NCBI GenBank assembly: GCA_036381495.1
Contig: DASVCS010000111.1
Coordinates: forward strand, 1 to 31,165
Source: DASVCS01 sp036381495
GTDB taxonomy: Bacteria; Gemmatimonadota; Gemmatimonadetes; Longimicrobiales; RSA9
Direction: 5' to 3'
Length of the DNA: 31,165 nucleotides
Positions 7,858-16,500 of this stretch are shown piece by piece. Made by a program: the position numbers and the translations under genes. A model generated the notes under the pieces. That model saw nothing but the letters and a program-made list of their open reading frames with translations. It had not been told where the DNA came from and did no database searches. Every line of letters starts with the position of its first letter. Within the stretch, counting starts at the first letter, position 1.

Positions 7858-8067
7858 ACACTACGCTGCCAGGTCCGTGTACAGGCTGCGATCACGCCAC
7901 TTCTCGCCGCCGATCCCGGGGACTCGCGCAAGGCCAAACGGCGCGGCGAAGCCAAACCCGTCGTACCCCCGAGAACGTGGCAGGGTAGTGCTAATGCTGG
8001 AGGCCGCGCGCTCACGCCGGCCCGCGACGGATCCCGGCACTCCCGAGCCCTAGCCCCAGCCCCAGCC

Positions 8068-8165
8068 CTAGAGCAGTTCGCCCGCGGGTTCGGAGCTGCG
8101 TGGCCGCCCGCGATGCACTTGTGGCCGCAGGGCACGACTCCGAACTGATGCGGCAACCGCTCTAG
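8068..8165 (+). repeat. Palindromic repeat family, copy 4 (complete, with terminal inverted repeats)
   Basis: This is a 98-nt copy bounded by CTAGAGCAGTT and AACCGCTCTAG, which are inverted repeats matching at 10 of 11 positions. It shares the left arm GCCCGCGGGTTCGGAGC and the right arm CACGACTCCGAACTGATGCG with other copies; the centre has diverged. Immediately outside the left end is a C-rich run (CCCTAGCCCCAGCCCCAGCC) that is the complement of the G-rich tract beside copy 2. The copy ends 14 nt before the stop codon of nrdJ. Confidence 0.8.
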
Positions 8166-8179
8166 CCCGAACCCGCCCC

Positions 8180-9940
8180 TCACCGCCCGCACCGCCCCGT
8201 CCCGCCCTCGCGTCGCCCCTCCCGCTCCCGTCCCACCTCCAGCACCTGCTCGCCCTTGCTGCCGTAGCGGTAGATCGTGATCCCCTTGAGCCCCAGCTCC
8301 CACGCCCGGCGGTAGATCTCGCCGATCTGCTCGGGTGTCGCGTCCTCCGGCATGTTCACGGTCTTGGAGACGGAGTTGTCGACGTGCCGCTGGAACGCCG
8401 CCTGGACGGCGAGGTGTCGCTCGGGCGGGATCTCGAGGGCGGTGACGAGGAGCCGCTTCACCTCGTCCGGCACGCCGGGCACGTCGCGGAGGCTGCCGGT
8501 CTCGGTAACGGCGGCGGTCAAGGCGTCGACATCCAATCCGTGTCGTTCGGCGACCTCGGCCAGGAGCGGGCTGACCTCCGTGAGCGTCTCATCCTGCAGC
8601 ACGTGCGTGCGCCGGTACGCCAGCGCGAAGAGCGGCTCGATGCTGGCGCTCGTGCCGGCGATGATGCTGATCGTGCCGGTCGGCGCGATCGCGGTCCGCG
8701 TCGCGTTGCGGAACCGCCGGCCCGCCGCGGCGTGCGTGCTCCCGATCCAGTTCGGGAAGACGCCGCGTTCCTCGGCCAGCGCTTCCGATGCCCGGTCGGC
8801 TTCCGCGGCGATGAAGCGCATGAGCGAGTCGGCCTGCTCGATCGCCGCGTCCGAGTCGTACGGGATCCCGAGCCGGATCAGCATCTCGGCGAAGCCCATG
8901 ACGCCCAGCCCGATCTTGCGGTTGCCGCGGGTGACCGCTTCGATCTCCGGGACCGGGTAGCGGCTGACTTCGATGACGTCGTCCAGGAAGCGGACGGCGG
9001 CGCGGACCGTCGCGCCGAGCTTCTCCCGATCGAGGATGGTGCGGCCGCGCTCCTCGCGCAGCATCCGCGGCAGGTTGATCGAGCCCAGATTGCACGACTC
9101 GTACGGGAGCAGCGGGATCTCGCCGCACGGGTTCGTCGCCTCGATGCGGCCGAGGTGCGGCGTCGGCTGGGCCCGGTCGATGGTGTCCAGGAAGACGAGC
9201 CCCGGGTCGCCCGTGCGCCACGCGGCCTGGAGGATCTCGCCGAAGATCTCCCGCGCGCTCGGGTGCGACGTCGCGCGGCCCGTCCGCGGGTCGACCAGCG
9301 CGTACGTCTCGTCGCGGCGGACCGCCTCCATGAACGCATCCGTCGCGCCGACCGAGAGGTTGAAGTTGCGGAGCACATCGCCCGCGACCTTGGCCGTGAT
9401 GAACTCGCGGATGTCCGGGTGGTCGACCCGCAGGATCCCCATGTTCGCGCCGCGTCGCTTGCCGCCCTGCTTGATGCTCTCCGTCGCGCAGCCGAAGATC
9501 CGCATGAACGCGACCGGCCCCGACGTCACGCCGCCGGTCTTGCGGACCACCGCGCCACGCGGGCGCAGCCGCGAAAAGGAGAACCCCGTGCCGCCACCCG
9601 TCCGCTGCACCAGCGCCATGTCCCGGAGCGCGCCGAAGATGCTCTCCATGGTGTCCTCGATCGGGAGCACGAAACACGCGCTGAGCTGGCCGAGCTGCGT
9701 GCCGGCGTTCATGAGCGTCGGCGTGTTCGGCAGGAACTCGAGCGACGCGAGCATCGAGTGGAAGACGCCGCTCCACTCCTCGGCCTGCCGCGCACTGCCG
9801 AGCAACAGCTCCGCGTGCGCCACCGCCCGGGCCACCCGCTCGAACAGCTCCTCCGGTGTCTCGATGATCCGCCGCTCCGCGTCCCGCCGGAGATAACGCG
9901 CCTCGAGGACGCGCAGCGCGTTGGGCGTGAGTTCGACCAT
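8180..9940 (-). CDS. nrdJ: Adenosylcobalamin-dependent (class II) ribonucleotide reductase
   Basis: This is a 586-residue enzyme that reduces ribonucleotides to deoxyribonucleotides using a B12-derived radical. The start is ATG at 9940, with GGGAGCGAG just upstream. The ten-stranded barrel core is complete: LEFLPNTPTLMNAG, QLSACFVLPIEDTMESIF with Cys89, QRTGGGTGFSFSRLRP, IKQGGKRRGANMG, ATNPCGEIPLLPYESCNLGS with Cys272 (thiyl radical site), Glu274 and Cys283 (redox partner of Cys89), APTGTISIIAGTSASIEP, and LGLKGITIYRYGSKGEQVL. The tail is odd. After EQVLEV it ends in a low-complexity GREREGRREGGTGRCGR with a single cysteine (584), whereas many relatives end with a cysteine pair for re-reduction by thioredoxin. 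The gene end lies 14 nt from repeat copy 4. No cobalamin riboswitch was recognised upstream, where a minisatellite lies. Confidence 0.92.
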   Translation of the reverse strand: MVELTPNALRVLEARYLRRDAERRIIETPEELFERVARAVAHAELLLGSARQAEEWSGVFHSMLASLEFLPNTPTLMNAGTQLGQLSACFVLPIEDTMESIFGALRDMALVQRTGGGTGFSFSRLRPRGAVVRKTGGVTSGPVAFMRIFGCATESIKQGGKRRGANMGILRVDHPDIREFITAKVAGDVLRNFNLSVGATDAFMEAVRRDETYALVDPRTGRATSHPSAREIFGEILQAAWRTGDPGLVFLDTIDRAQPTPHLGRIEATNPCGEIPLLPYESCNLGSINLPRMLREERGRTILDREKLGATVRAAVRFLDDVIEVSRYPVPEIEAVTRGNRKIGLGVMGFAEMLIRLGIPYDSDAAIEQADSLMRFIAAEADRASEALAEERGVFPNWIGSTHAAAGRRFRNATRTAIAPTGTISIIAGTSASIEPLFALAYRRTHVLQDETLTEVSPLLAEVAERHGLDVDALTAAVTETGSLRDVPGVPDEVKRLLVTALEIPPERHLAVQAAFQRHVDNSVSKTVNMPEDATPEQIGEIYRRAWELGLKGITIYRYGSKGEQVLEVGREREGRREGGTGRCGR

Positions 9941-10015
9941 GGAGCTCGCTCCCTCGCTCCGGATGTTCCGTGTTCTGGCCGCGCAGGGCGGGGGCGGCGG
10001 TTCCGCGGTCCGTGA

Positions 10016-10172
10016 CCCCGCGGTTCGGCGGTCCGCGACCCCGTGATGCGGCGGTCCGGCGATCCCGGGACCCGGGCAATTCAGGCGCCCCGCGACCCTG
10101 GCGGTTCGACGATCCCGCGACCCGCGCGATTCGGCAGTCCCGCGACCCGGGCGATTCTCCGCGGCCCCGTGA
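10016..10172. repeat. Minisatellite, about 25-nt unit
   Basis: There are six imperfect units with consensus close to GGGCGATTCGGCGGTCCCGC followed by GACCC; unit lengths are 23 to 32 nt. Clear units are GGCGGTTCGACGATCCCGCG+ACCC and GCGCGATTCGGCAGTCCCGC+GACCC. Units vary continuously with no distinct unique spacers, so this is not a CRISPR array. Confidence 0.65.
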
Positions 10173-10224
10173 CCCCGCACGGCCCGCGCGCGGCCACCGC
10201 GAACAGCGGGCACGCCGCGTGCCG

Positions 10225-10440
10225 GACCGGCGAACGAGTGTGCTCGCCGGGGAACGCGCCGCGCGCCGGCCCGGCGCCGGGGTGTGCTCGCCCGTCGACG
10301 CGCCGCGTGCCGGTCCAGCGACGAGGCGCCCAGCGACAGGGCGTGCTCGCCGGTCAGCGCTCCGCGTCCGCGGCGCGCGACGCAGCGTGCTCGTCAGGGG
10401 GTGCTCGTCGCACGAAAGGGGGTGCTCGTCACACGAACTT
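10225..10440. repeat. Tandem repeats based on GTGCTCG
   Basis: The heptamer GTGCTCG recurs six times. The first three occurrences begin degenerate units of roughly 45-60 nt (GTGTGCTCGCC... through CGCGCCGCGxGCCGG). The last two are nearly identical 19-20-nt units, GGGGGTGCTCGTCGCACGAA and GGGGGTGCTCGTCACACGAA. The tract ends just before the AT-richer promoter-like segment upstream of padR. Confidence 0.55.
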
Positions 10441-10552
10441 TGCATTACAAAGTACTTGACAGACGAGAGCGCGACCGCCAGATTGGGCCCCTCATGACCC
10501 GCCGCCTCGGTGGACCGCAATCCCTCGATCCGTCGCCCTTGCCCCGCGGCGC

Positions 10553-10581
10553 TTGACATACCTTGTACTGCTATGTATAAT
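10553..10581 (+). promoter_or_regulatory. Perfect-consensus sigma70-type promoter with overlapping PadR-like operator
   Basis: TTGACA (10553-10558) and TATAAT (10576-10581) are separated by exactly 17 nt, so both hexamers match the consensus. An inverted repeat, ACATA (10556-10560) and TATGT (10572-10576) with 11 nt between, overlaps the -35 box and touches the -10 box. This resembles the ATGTA...TACAT type of PadR-family operators. It lies 56 nt before the ATG of the PadR gene, so autorepression is a reasonable inference. Confidence 0.8.
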
Positions 10582-10636
10582 GCTGCTAGGTAAACGCGGG
10601 TTCGAACTCGTCGAGCGTTGCGCACTGGGTGATGCC

Positions 10637-11023
10637 ATGGAGATCAACAAGGATCTGATCGCCGCTTCCTCGACGCCGATCGTGCTGGCGATCCTGGCGG
10701 AAGGCGACAGCTACGGCTACGCCATCCTGAAGCGAGTTCGGGAGCTGTCCGGAGGGCGCATGGAGTGGACGGACGGGATGCTCTACCCGGTCCTGCACCG
10801 GCTCGAGCGGCTGGGCTACGTCGAGGCGAGGTGGGAGGTCGCGGAGAGCGGCCGCCGCCGCAAGTATTACCGGATCACGTCCCGCGGCCGGGCGCAGCTC
10901 GCCGAGGAGCGCAGGCAGTGGCAGGCCGTGGATGCGACGTTGCGCGGCATCTGGTCGGCGCTGCGCATACCCGTTCCTGCCGGCGACCCGGTGTGGGCCG
11001 TGCCACTTCCACAGGGAGCGTGA
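10637..11023 (+). CDS. PadR family transcriptional regulator (first module)
   Basis: This is a 128-residue protein with the ATG at 10637 (MEINKDLIAASSTPIVLAIL). It is a winged-helix PadR regulator: LAEGDSYGYAILKRVRELSG is helix 1 and the helix-turn-helix entry, MEWTDGMLYPVLHRLERLGY is the recognition-helix region with the family's xGxLYPxLxRLExxGxV pattern, and SGRRRKYYRITSRGRAQLAE is the wing. A short C-terminal helix for dimerisation follows, and a Pro-rich tail (RIPVPAGDPVWAVPLPQGA) ends the protein. It starts about 50 nt downstream of the consensus promoter and its operator-like repeat. The next gene begins 3 nt after its stop, so regulator and membrane protein form one transcript, as is usual for PadR-controlled transport modules. 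Confidence 0.88.
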   Translation: MEINKDLIAASSTPIVLAILAEGDSYGYAILKRVRELSGGRMEWTDGMLYPVLHRLERLGYVEARWEVAESGRRRKYYRITSRGRAQLAEERRQWQAVDATLRGIWSALRIPVPAGDPVWAVPLPQGA

Positions 11024-11026
11024 GCG

Positions 11027-12424
11027 ATGTCGTCTCCGGAGAACGCGGCGACCCTCGAAGCGCAGATCGGCCGCTGGCGGAGCTACCTCGAGCGCCGGCA
11101 GGCGATCCGGTCCGTCGATGTCGCGGAGTTGGAGGACCACCTGCGCGAGCAGATCGCGGGTCTGGTCGAGGCGGGGCTGGCCGCCGATGAGGCGTTCCTG
11201 GTGGCGGTGAAGCGGCTGGGCGAGCTCGACGCCATCTCGCGGGAGTTCGCGCGCGAGCACTCGGATCGCCTCTGGAAGCAATTCGTGACGGCCCCCACGG
11301 ACGCCGGGGAGCCGCAGACCGCGGTGCGAACGGACGCCATCGTCGCCTTCGGTCTCGCGGTGGCGGCCGCGGTAGCCGTCAAGGTGCCGGCGCTCTTCGG
11401 GCTCGACCTGAACCAGCACGCCGGCTTCTATCTCCGCAACGCCGGTCTCTTCGTGTTGCCCCTGCTGACGGGCTACTTCGTGTGGAAGCGCCGGCCGGAT
11501 CCCGTCACGCTCCGCTGGCTGGCGGTGGCCTTCATCGCGGCGGCGGTGTTCGCCAACGTCTACCCGTTCGCGCCCCACGTGCCGGGCTCGAGCACGCACG
11601 ACCCGGGCAACACCGAGATGCTCACGGTGCTGCACCTGCCGATCGCGCTCTGGCTGGTCGTGGGCGTCGCGTACGCGGGCGGCCGGTGGGGCCAGGTCAG
11701 CGGCCGCATGGACTTCATCCGGTTCTCCGGCGAGCTCTTCATCTACTACGTGCTGATCGCGCTCGGCGGCGGCGTCCTCACCGGATTCATGGCGCTGATC
11801 TTCGAGTCCATCGGGGTCGACATCGAGCCCTTCTTCGAGTCGTGGCTGCTCCCGTGCGGAGCGGCCGGCGGCGTCATCGTCGCCGCCTGGCTGGTGGAGG
11901 CCAAGCAGAGCGTCATCGAGAACATGGCGCCGGTGCTGGCGCGACTCTTCACACCGTTCTTCGCGGCCGTGCTGATCACGTTCCTGGGCACCCTGGTGTG
12001 GACCGGTCGCGGCATCGACATCGAGCGCGACGTACTCATCGCCTTCGACCTCATCCTCGTGGTCGTCCTCGGCCTTCTGCTCTACTCCGTCTCCGCGCGG
12101 GAGGCCACCGCGCCCCCCGGCATCTTCGATGTGCTCCAGGTCGTGCTGCTGGTCAGCGCGCTCCTCGTCGACGCGGTCGCGCTGTGGGCCATCGCCGCGC
12201 GCATCACCGAGTTCGGCTTCACGCCGAACCGCGTGGCCGCCCTGGGCGAGAACGTGATCCTGCTCGTCAACCTGGCCTGGTCCGCCGCGCTCTACACCCG
12301 GTTCCTGCGCCGGCGCGGCTCGTTCACGGACCTCGAACGGTGGCAGACGAATTACCTGCCGGTCTACGCCGTGTGGGCGGCGATCGTCGTGATCGTCTTT
12401 CCGCCGGTGTTCGGATACATCTGA
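11027..12424 (+). CDS. Polytopic membrane protein with N-terminal permease-prefix/HAAS-like domain
   Basis: This is a 465-residue protein. The N-terminal soluble part (about 5-80; LEAQIGRWRSYLERRQAIRS, VDVAELEDHLREQIAGLVEA, GLAADEAFLVAVKRLGELDA) matches the 'permease prefix domain 1' / HAAS-type helical domain found with PadR regulators and ADOP permeases. About 11 hydrophobic segments follow from residue 104 to the C-terminus, for example AIVAFGLAVAAAVAVKVPAL, LFVLPLLTGYFVW, YYVLIALGGGVLTGFMALIF, AFDLILVVVLGLLLYSV and VWAAIVVIVFPPVFGYI. The membrane part is reminiscent of DUF4153-type proteins, a weaker assignment. It is cotranscribed with padR (3-nt gap). Its role is not known; sensing membrane state for the PadR partner or for the ABC system downstream is a possibility. 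229 nt separate it from the ABC ATPase gene. Confidence 0.72.
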   Translation: MSSPENAATLEAQIGRWRSYLERRQAIRSVDVAELEDHLREQIAGLVEAGLAADEAFLVAVKRLGELDAISREFAREHSDRLWKQFVTAPTDAGEPQTAVRTDAIVAFGLAVAAAVAVKVPALFGLDLNQHAGFYLRNAGLFVLPLLTGYFVWKRRPDPVTLRWLAVAFIAAAVFANVYPFAPHVPGSSTHDPGNTEMLTVLHLPIALWLVVGVAYAGGRWGQVSGRMDFIRFSGELFIYYVLIALGGGVLTGFMALIFESIGVDIEPFFESWLLPCGAAGGVIVAAWLVEAKQSVIENMAPVLARLFTPFFAAVLITFLGTLVWTGRGIDIERDVLIAFDLILVVVLGLLLYSVSAREATAPPGIFDVLQVVLLVSALLVDAVALWAIAARITEFGFTPNRVAALGENVILLVNLAWSAALYTRFLRRRGSFTDLERWQTNYLPVYAVWAAIVVIVFPPVFGYI

Positions 12425-12480
12425 TCGGGTGGCGCCGCGGCCGGGAGGCGTCTCTCCGGGAGCGGCATACTTTGGAACGA

Positions 12481-12490
12481 AAAGTACTTT
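12481..12490. promoter_or_regulatory. Palindrome AAAGTACTTT upstream of the ABC genes
   Basis: This is a perfect 10-nt palindrome 164 nt before the ABC ATPase start, in a local AT-rich patch (CATACTTTGGAACG, then AAAAGTACTTTGATG). TACTTTG occurs twice there. The same core AAAGTACTT occurs at 10449-10457 upstream of the PadR gene. A shared regulator site is possible; no convincing -35/-10 pair was found beside it. Confidence 0.4.
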
Positions 12491-12532
12491 GATGCGACGC
12501 GGCTCGCGCGCGCACGGCAGCGGCGCCGCACG

Positions 12533-12610
12533 CGCGACACCTCGGCCGCGGACGACCGGCGCCGTCGGCCGCGGACGACCCCCGGCGCCGTCCGCCGCGG
12601 AGGTGGAGAG
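12533..12610. repeat. Short GC-rich tandem repeat
   Basis: There are about three copies of a 23- to 26-nt unit beginning TCGGCCGCGGACGACC and containing CGGCGCCG; the third, TCCGCCGCGG, is partial. It fills most of the gap between the AAAGTACTTT site and the ribosome-binding site of the ABC ATPase gene. Confidence 0.55.
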
Positions 12611-12653
12611 GCGGTGCTACGGCGGATTTCCCTGGACGAGAGAGGACTGAACC

Positions 12654-13565
12654 ATGCATCTCCGCATCCGGAACATCTCGAAGACGTACTCGAACGGCGT
12701 GCGCGCCCTCGATGGCGTGAGTCTCACGATCCCCGCGGGGATGTTCGGGCTGCTGGGTCCCAACGGCGCGGGGAAGTCGACGCTGATGCGGATCATCGCG
12801 ACGCTCCAGGAGCCGGACGAGGGCTCGGTCGAACTCGGCGACATCGATGTGCTGCGGCAGAAGGATGAGGTGCGCAAGACGCTCGGCTACCTGCCGCAGG
12901 AGTTCGGCCTCTATCCGAAGGTGAGCGCGGAGGTGCTTCTCGAGCACTTCGCGCTGCTCAAGGGGATCGTCGAGCGCCGGGCGCGCAGGGAGGTCGTCGA
13001 GGCGCTGCTCCGGCAGGTGAACCTGTGGGAGGTCCGCAAGCAGAAGTTGGGCGGCTACTCGGGTGGCATGAAGCAGCGCTTCGGCGTCGCCGTGGCGCTG
13101 CTCGGAGGTCCGAAGCTGCTGATCGTGGATGAGCCGACGGCCGGCCTCGATCCGGCGGAGCGGGTGCGGTTCCTGAACCTGCTCTCCGAGTTGGGCGAGA
13201 ACAGCGTCGTCCTGCTCTCGACGCACATCGTCGAGGATGTGAGCGATCTGTGCACCCGGATGGCGATCATCGACCAGGGTCGGATCCTGCTCGAGGCCGA
13301 GCCGCTCCGCGCCGTGGACGAACTGCGGGGCCGGATCTGGCGTCGCGTGGTCTCGAAGGAGGAGCTGCCCGCATTGGAGCGGGAGCACGCGGTGATCTCG
13401 ACGACGCTGCTGGCCGGGCGCACCATCGCGCGCGTCTACGGCGAGGCGGCGCCCGGTCCCGGCTTCGAGCCCGCGGAGCCGGATCTGAAGGACGTCTACT
13501 TCAGCGCGATGGCGGGGCACATCGGCCGGCGCGGCGAACGGCGGGAGCCGGTGGTGGCGTCATGA
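12654..13565 (+). CDS. ABC transporter ATP-binding protein
   Basis: This is a 303-residue cytoplasmic nucleotide-binding subunit. The start at 12654 (MHLRIRNISKTYSNGVRALD) follows GAGAGGA. All ATPase motifs are present: Walker A GPNGAGKST (Lys41), Q-loop LGYLPQEFGLYP, signature YSGGMKQRFG (135-144), Walker B LLIVDEPTAG (Asp159, Glu160), D-loop, and H-loop His191 in LLSTHIVEDVSDLC. It belongs to the ABC-2 type exporter class (similar to CcmA/NatA-type subunits). A roughly 85-residue C-terminal extension contains the VYFSAMAGH segment often found in partners of permease/M1 fusion proteins. The stop overlaps the start of the permease gene by ATGA, so the two products are made together and presumably form one complex in the inner membrane. 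Confidence 0.93.
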   Translation: MHLRIRNISKTYSNGVRALDGVSLTIPAGMFGLLGPNGAGKSTLMRIIATLQEPDEGSVELGDIDVLRQKDEVRKTLGYLPQEFGLYPKVSAEVLLEHFALLKGIVERRARREVVEALLRQVNLWEVRKQKLGGYSGGMKQRFGVAVALLGGPKLLIVDEPTAGLDPAERVRFLNLLSELGENSVVLLSTHIVEDVSDLCTRMAIIDQGRILLEAEPLRAVDELRGRIWRRVVSKEELPALEREHAVISTTLLAGRTIARVYGEAAPGPGFEPAEPDLKDVYFSAMAGHIGRRGERREPVVAS

Positions 13566-16500
13566 AGCTTCGCGAGATTTTCCGGTTCGAGCTGCTGTAC
13601 CAGCTCCGCCGCGTCCCGACCTGGCTCTATTTCACGGCCATGGTCCTGGTCCCGCTGGCTCACGTCCGAGGCACGTATATCGACGAGGCGCGGATCGGCG
13701 GCTTCTTCCTGAACGCGCCCTGGGTCATCGCGCAGGTCACGGTCGTCGCGACGCTGATCTGGCTGCTCGTGGCGCCGGCCGTGGCCGGGACAGCAGCCGC
13801 GCGCGACGTGCGGACGCGCATGGATCCGCTCACGTACACCGCGCCCATCCGCAAGGTCGATTACCTGGGCGGCCGGTTCCTCGCCGCTTTCGTGCTCAAC
13901 GCGCTGATCCTGCTGGCCGTGCCCGCAGGGATCCTGCTGGCCATGACGACGGCGGGCATCGAGCCCGAGTTCCTCGGCCCGTTCCGGCCGGCCGCCTACC
14001 TGGGCGCGTACGCCTTCATTGTGTTGCCGAACGCCTTCATCGGTACGGCGATCCAGTTCTCGCTGGCCGCGCTGAGCCGCCGGTCCATGGCGAGCCACTT
14101 CGGCGGCGTGCTCCTGTTCTTCGCCGCCGTCGCTCTCGCGCCGATGGTCGTCGACGGCCTCGGGCTGCGAGAGCTGAAGAGCCTGCTCGACCCGGTCGCG
14201 ATCGGAGCCATCGACGACTTCACCGCCGCGCACCCGCTGGCCGAGCGGAACACACTCCTGATCGGGCTCGAGGGTGCACTTCTCTGGAATCGTCTGCTCT
14301 GGGTCGGCATCGCCCTCGTCGGCCTCGCCGTTGCGCACGCCCGTTTTCGCTTCACCCACCTCGCGGGGACCGGCTGGTGGCGTCGCATCACGCGACGACG
14401 GGACGCGCACGACCCGGCGCGAGTGACCACCGGCCCCGCCCCGGCCGCGAGCACTGCCGGGGGCGGGACCGCCGCCCTGGGTACGATCGTGGGCCCGATC
14501 AGCCCTCCGAAGGTGGTGCCGGCGTTCGGCCTCGCCACTCACGCGAGGCAGACGGCCGCCATCGCGTGGGCGTCGTTCCGGACGATCGTTGCACGCCCGG
14601 GCGCCCTCGTCTTCATCGGGCTCCTCGTCCTGTTCGTGGCCGGACTCGGGCCGGCGGCGATGGGGAACACGACGCCGATGAGCATTCCGGTGGTCCCCAG
14701 GACCGAGTACGTGATCGACATGTTCCTGGCATCGTCGCTGACGAACGTTCAGGAGCGGTTCGAGGCGCCGCCGCTGAACCTGCTCTTCCTGGTCATCCCG
14801 CTGCTCGTCGTCATCTACGCGGGCGAGCTGGTCTGGCGGGACCGGGATGCCGAGCTGAGCGAGGTCGTGGATGCGGCGCCGGTCCCGGACTGGGCCTCGT
14901 TCATGGGCCGGTTCCTGGGACTCGGCCTCGTTCTCGTCGCCTGGCTCGCGGTCCTGATGGCGGCGGCGGTGGTCGCGCAGGCGCGCATGGGCTACACCGA
15001 TTTCGAGCTCGGGCTGTACGCGAGGATCCTCTTCGGCCTGAGGCTCCCCGAGTATCTCCTACTCGCGATGGTCGCGTTGGTGGTGCACGTGATCGTGGAC
15101 CAGCGGCACGTCGGGCATCTGGTTTCGCTCGTCGCCCTCTTCTGCATCATTGCCGCGCCCGTTTTCGGGATCGAGCACGACCTGTTCATTTATGGCGCCG
15201 CGCCGGCGTGGTCCTACACGGAGATGAGCGGATTCGGAGCATCCCTCGCGCCGTGGTCGTGGTTCACACTGTACTGGGCGGCGTGGGCGCTGCTGCTCGC
15301 GGTCGTGGCGCGGCTCCTGTGGGTGCGCGGCCGGGAGCGGGGCCTCGGGATGCGGCTGCGGACGGCGCGTCGTCGCTTCACCGGTGCCACGGCCGGTACC
15401 GCTGCGGCGGCCGTAGCGCTGATCATGGCGTTGGGCGGCTTCATCTTCTACAACACGAACGTCCTGAACGACTTCCATTCGACCCGGGATCTCGCGGAGC
15501 GCCGCGCCGAGTACGAGCGCCGCTACGGTCGATACGAGGATGTCGCGCAGCCCCGGGTCGCGGGGGCCCGCCTGCACGTGGAGATCTATCCGGACCGCCG
15601 TGCATTCGAGATCCGCGGTACGTACGTGCTCGTGAACCGCGCGGGCGCGCCCATCGACTCGATCCACGTGGCGACGCCGCTCGGTGCCGTCACCGGCCCG
15701 CTCGAGTTCGACCGTCCAGGGAGGGCCGTGGTCGTCGACGAGCGCCTGGGCCACCGGATCTACGCCCTCGACTCGCCGCTCGAACCCGGCGACTCGCTGC
15801 GGCTCGGCTTCGACGTCGCCTTCGAGGCGCGCGGCTTCCGCGAGGCCGGCGGGGGCGGCCCGGTCGCCGCGAACGGCACCTACTTCACGAGCCAGGAGTG
15901 GCTGCCCGCCATCGGATACCAGCCGGGCCGCGAGCTGTCGAGCGCGAGCGACCGGCGTGATCTCGGGCTCGATCCGCGTCCCCCGATCCCGCCGCTCGAC
16001 GATGTCCGGGCCCGCATGACTCCCGCCGACCGCATCGCGTTCGACGCGGTCGTGGGCACGGCCATGGACCAGGTCGCGGTCGCGCCCGGCGCGCTGCGTG
16101 GGACGTGGACGGAAGCGGGGCGCCGATACTTCCACTACTCGAGCGACGCCCCGATCGGGAGTCAGTACGCCTTCTTCTCCGCAGATTACGCGGTGCACGA
16201 AGGGCGCTGGAACGACGTCGTCATCCGGATCTTCCATCATCCGGCGCACACCGCCAACCTCGATCGCATGCTCCGCGGCGCGCGCGCCGCACTCGAATAC
16301 AACTCGCAGCGGTTCGGCCCCTACCCGTACGGCCAGCTCAACCTGGTCGAGCACCCCGGCCACGGAATGGGAATGCATGCCGAGGCGACGACGATCGATT
16401 ACCAGGAGGGATTCAATCTCCTGGATCCCGGCGCCGACCCGGGGGGGCTCGACATGCCGTTCGCGGTGGTCGCCCACGAAGTGTCGCACCAGTGGTGGGG

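Larger units (their letters stand above)
6896..8179. other. Gene-poor repeat-rich region
   Basis: This 1.28-kb stretch holds no intact gene. In order it contains two inverted repeat-family copies around a G-rich loop (6899-7080), a decayed DUF559/AbiEi-like gene (7088-7324, minus), about 200 nt with nothing recognisable, a minisatellite (about 7540-7790), a third repeat copy (7776-7857), about 200 nt with only short uncertain frames, and a fourth copy (8068-8165) that ends 14 nt before the nrdJ stop codon. Several long open frames cross it on both strands, but they have the Arg/Pro/Ala-rich composition expected of high-GC non-coding DNA. Confidence 0.7.
9941..10552. other. Long intergenic region with two minisatellites
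   Basis: This lies between the divergent nrdJ and padR genes. It consists mainly of two tandem-repeat tracts (10016-10172 and about 10225-10440) followed by an AT-richer segment at 10438-10461 (TTTGCATTACAAAGTACTTG, then ACA). That segment contains a TTGACA hexamer at 10456-10461 but only a poor -10 match (CAGATT) 17 nt further on. Open frames crossing the tracts encode only repeats such as GSRDRRTA and CDEHPL and are not accepted as genes. Confidence 0.6.

Noticed and set aside
7861..7992. Short minus-strand frame ending GGEKWRDRSLYTDLAA
   Set aside because: The composition looks protein-like, but there is no start codon with a ribosome site and no family was recognised; it lies inside the repeat island.
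10016..10172. Possible CRISPR array
   Set aside because: Units are 23-32 nt, diverge continuously, and have no distinct spacers; no cas gene is present.
9941..10210. Cobalamin riboswitch upstream of nrdJ
   Set aside because: Expected for a B12-linked gene, but no B12-box-like sequence was recognised; the region is a minisatellite.
10456..10484. Second promoter using TTGACA at 10456
   Set aside because: The hexamer is perfect but the -10 position reads CAGATT, a poor match; the downstream pair at 10553-10581 is far better.
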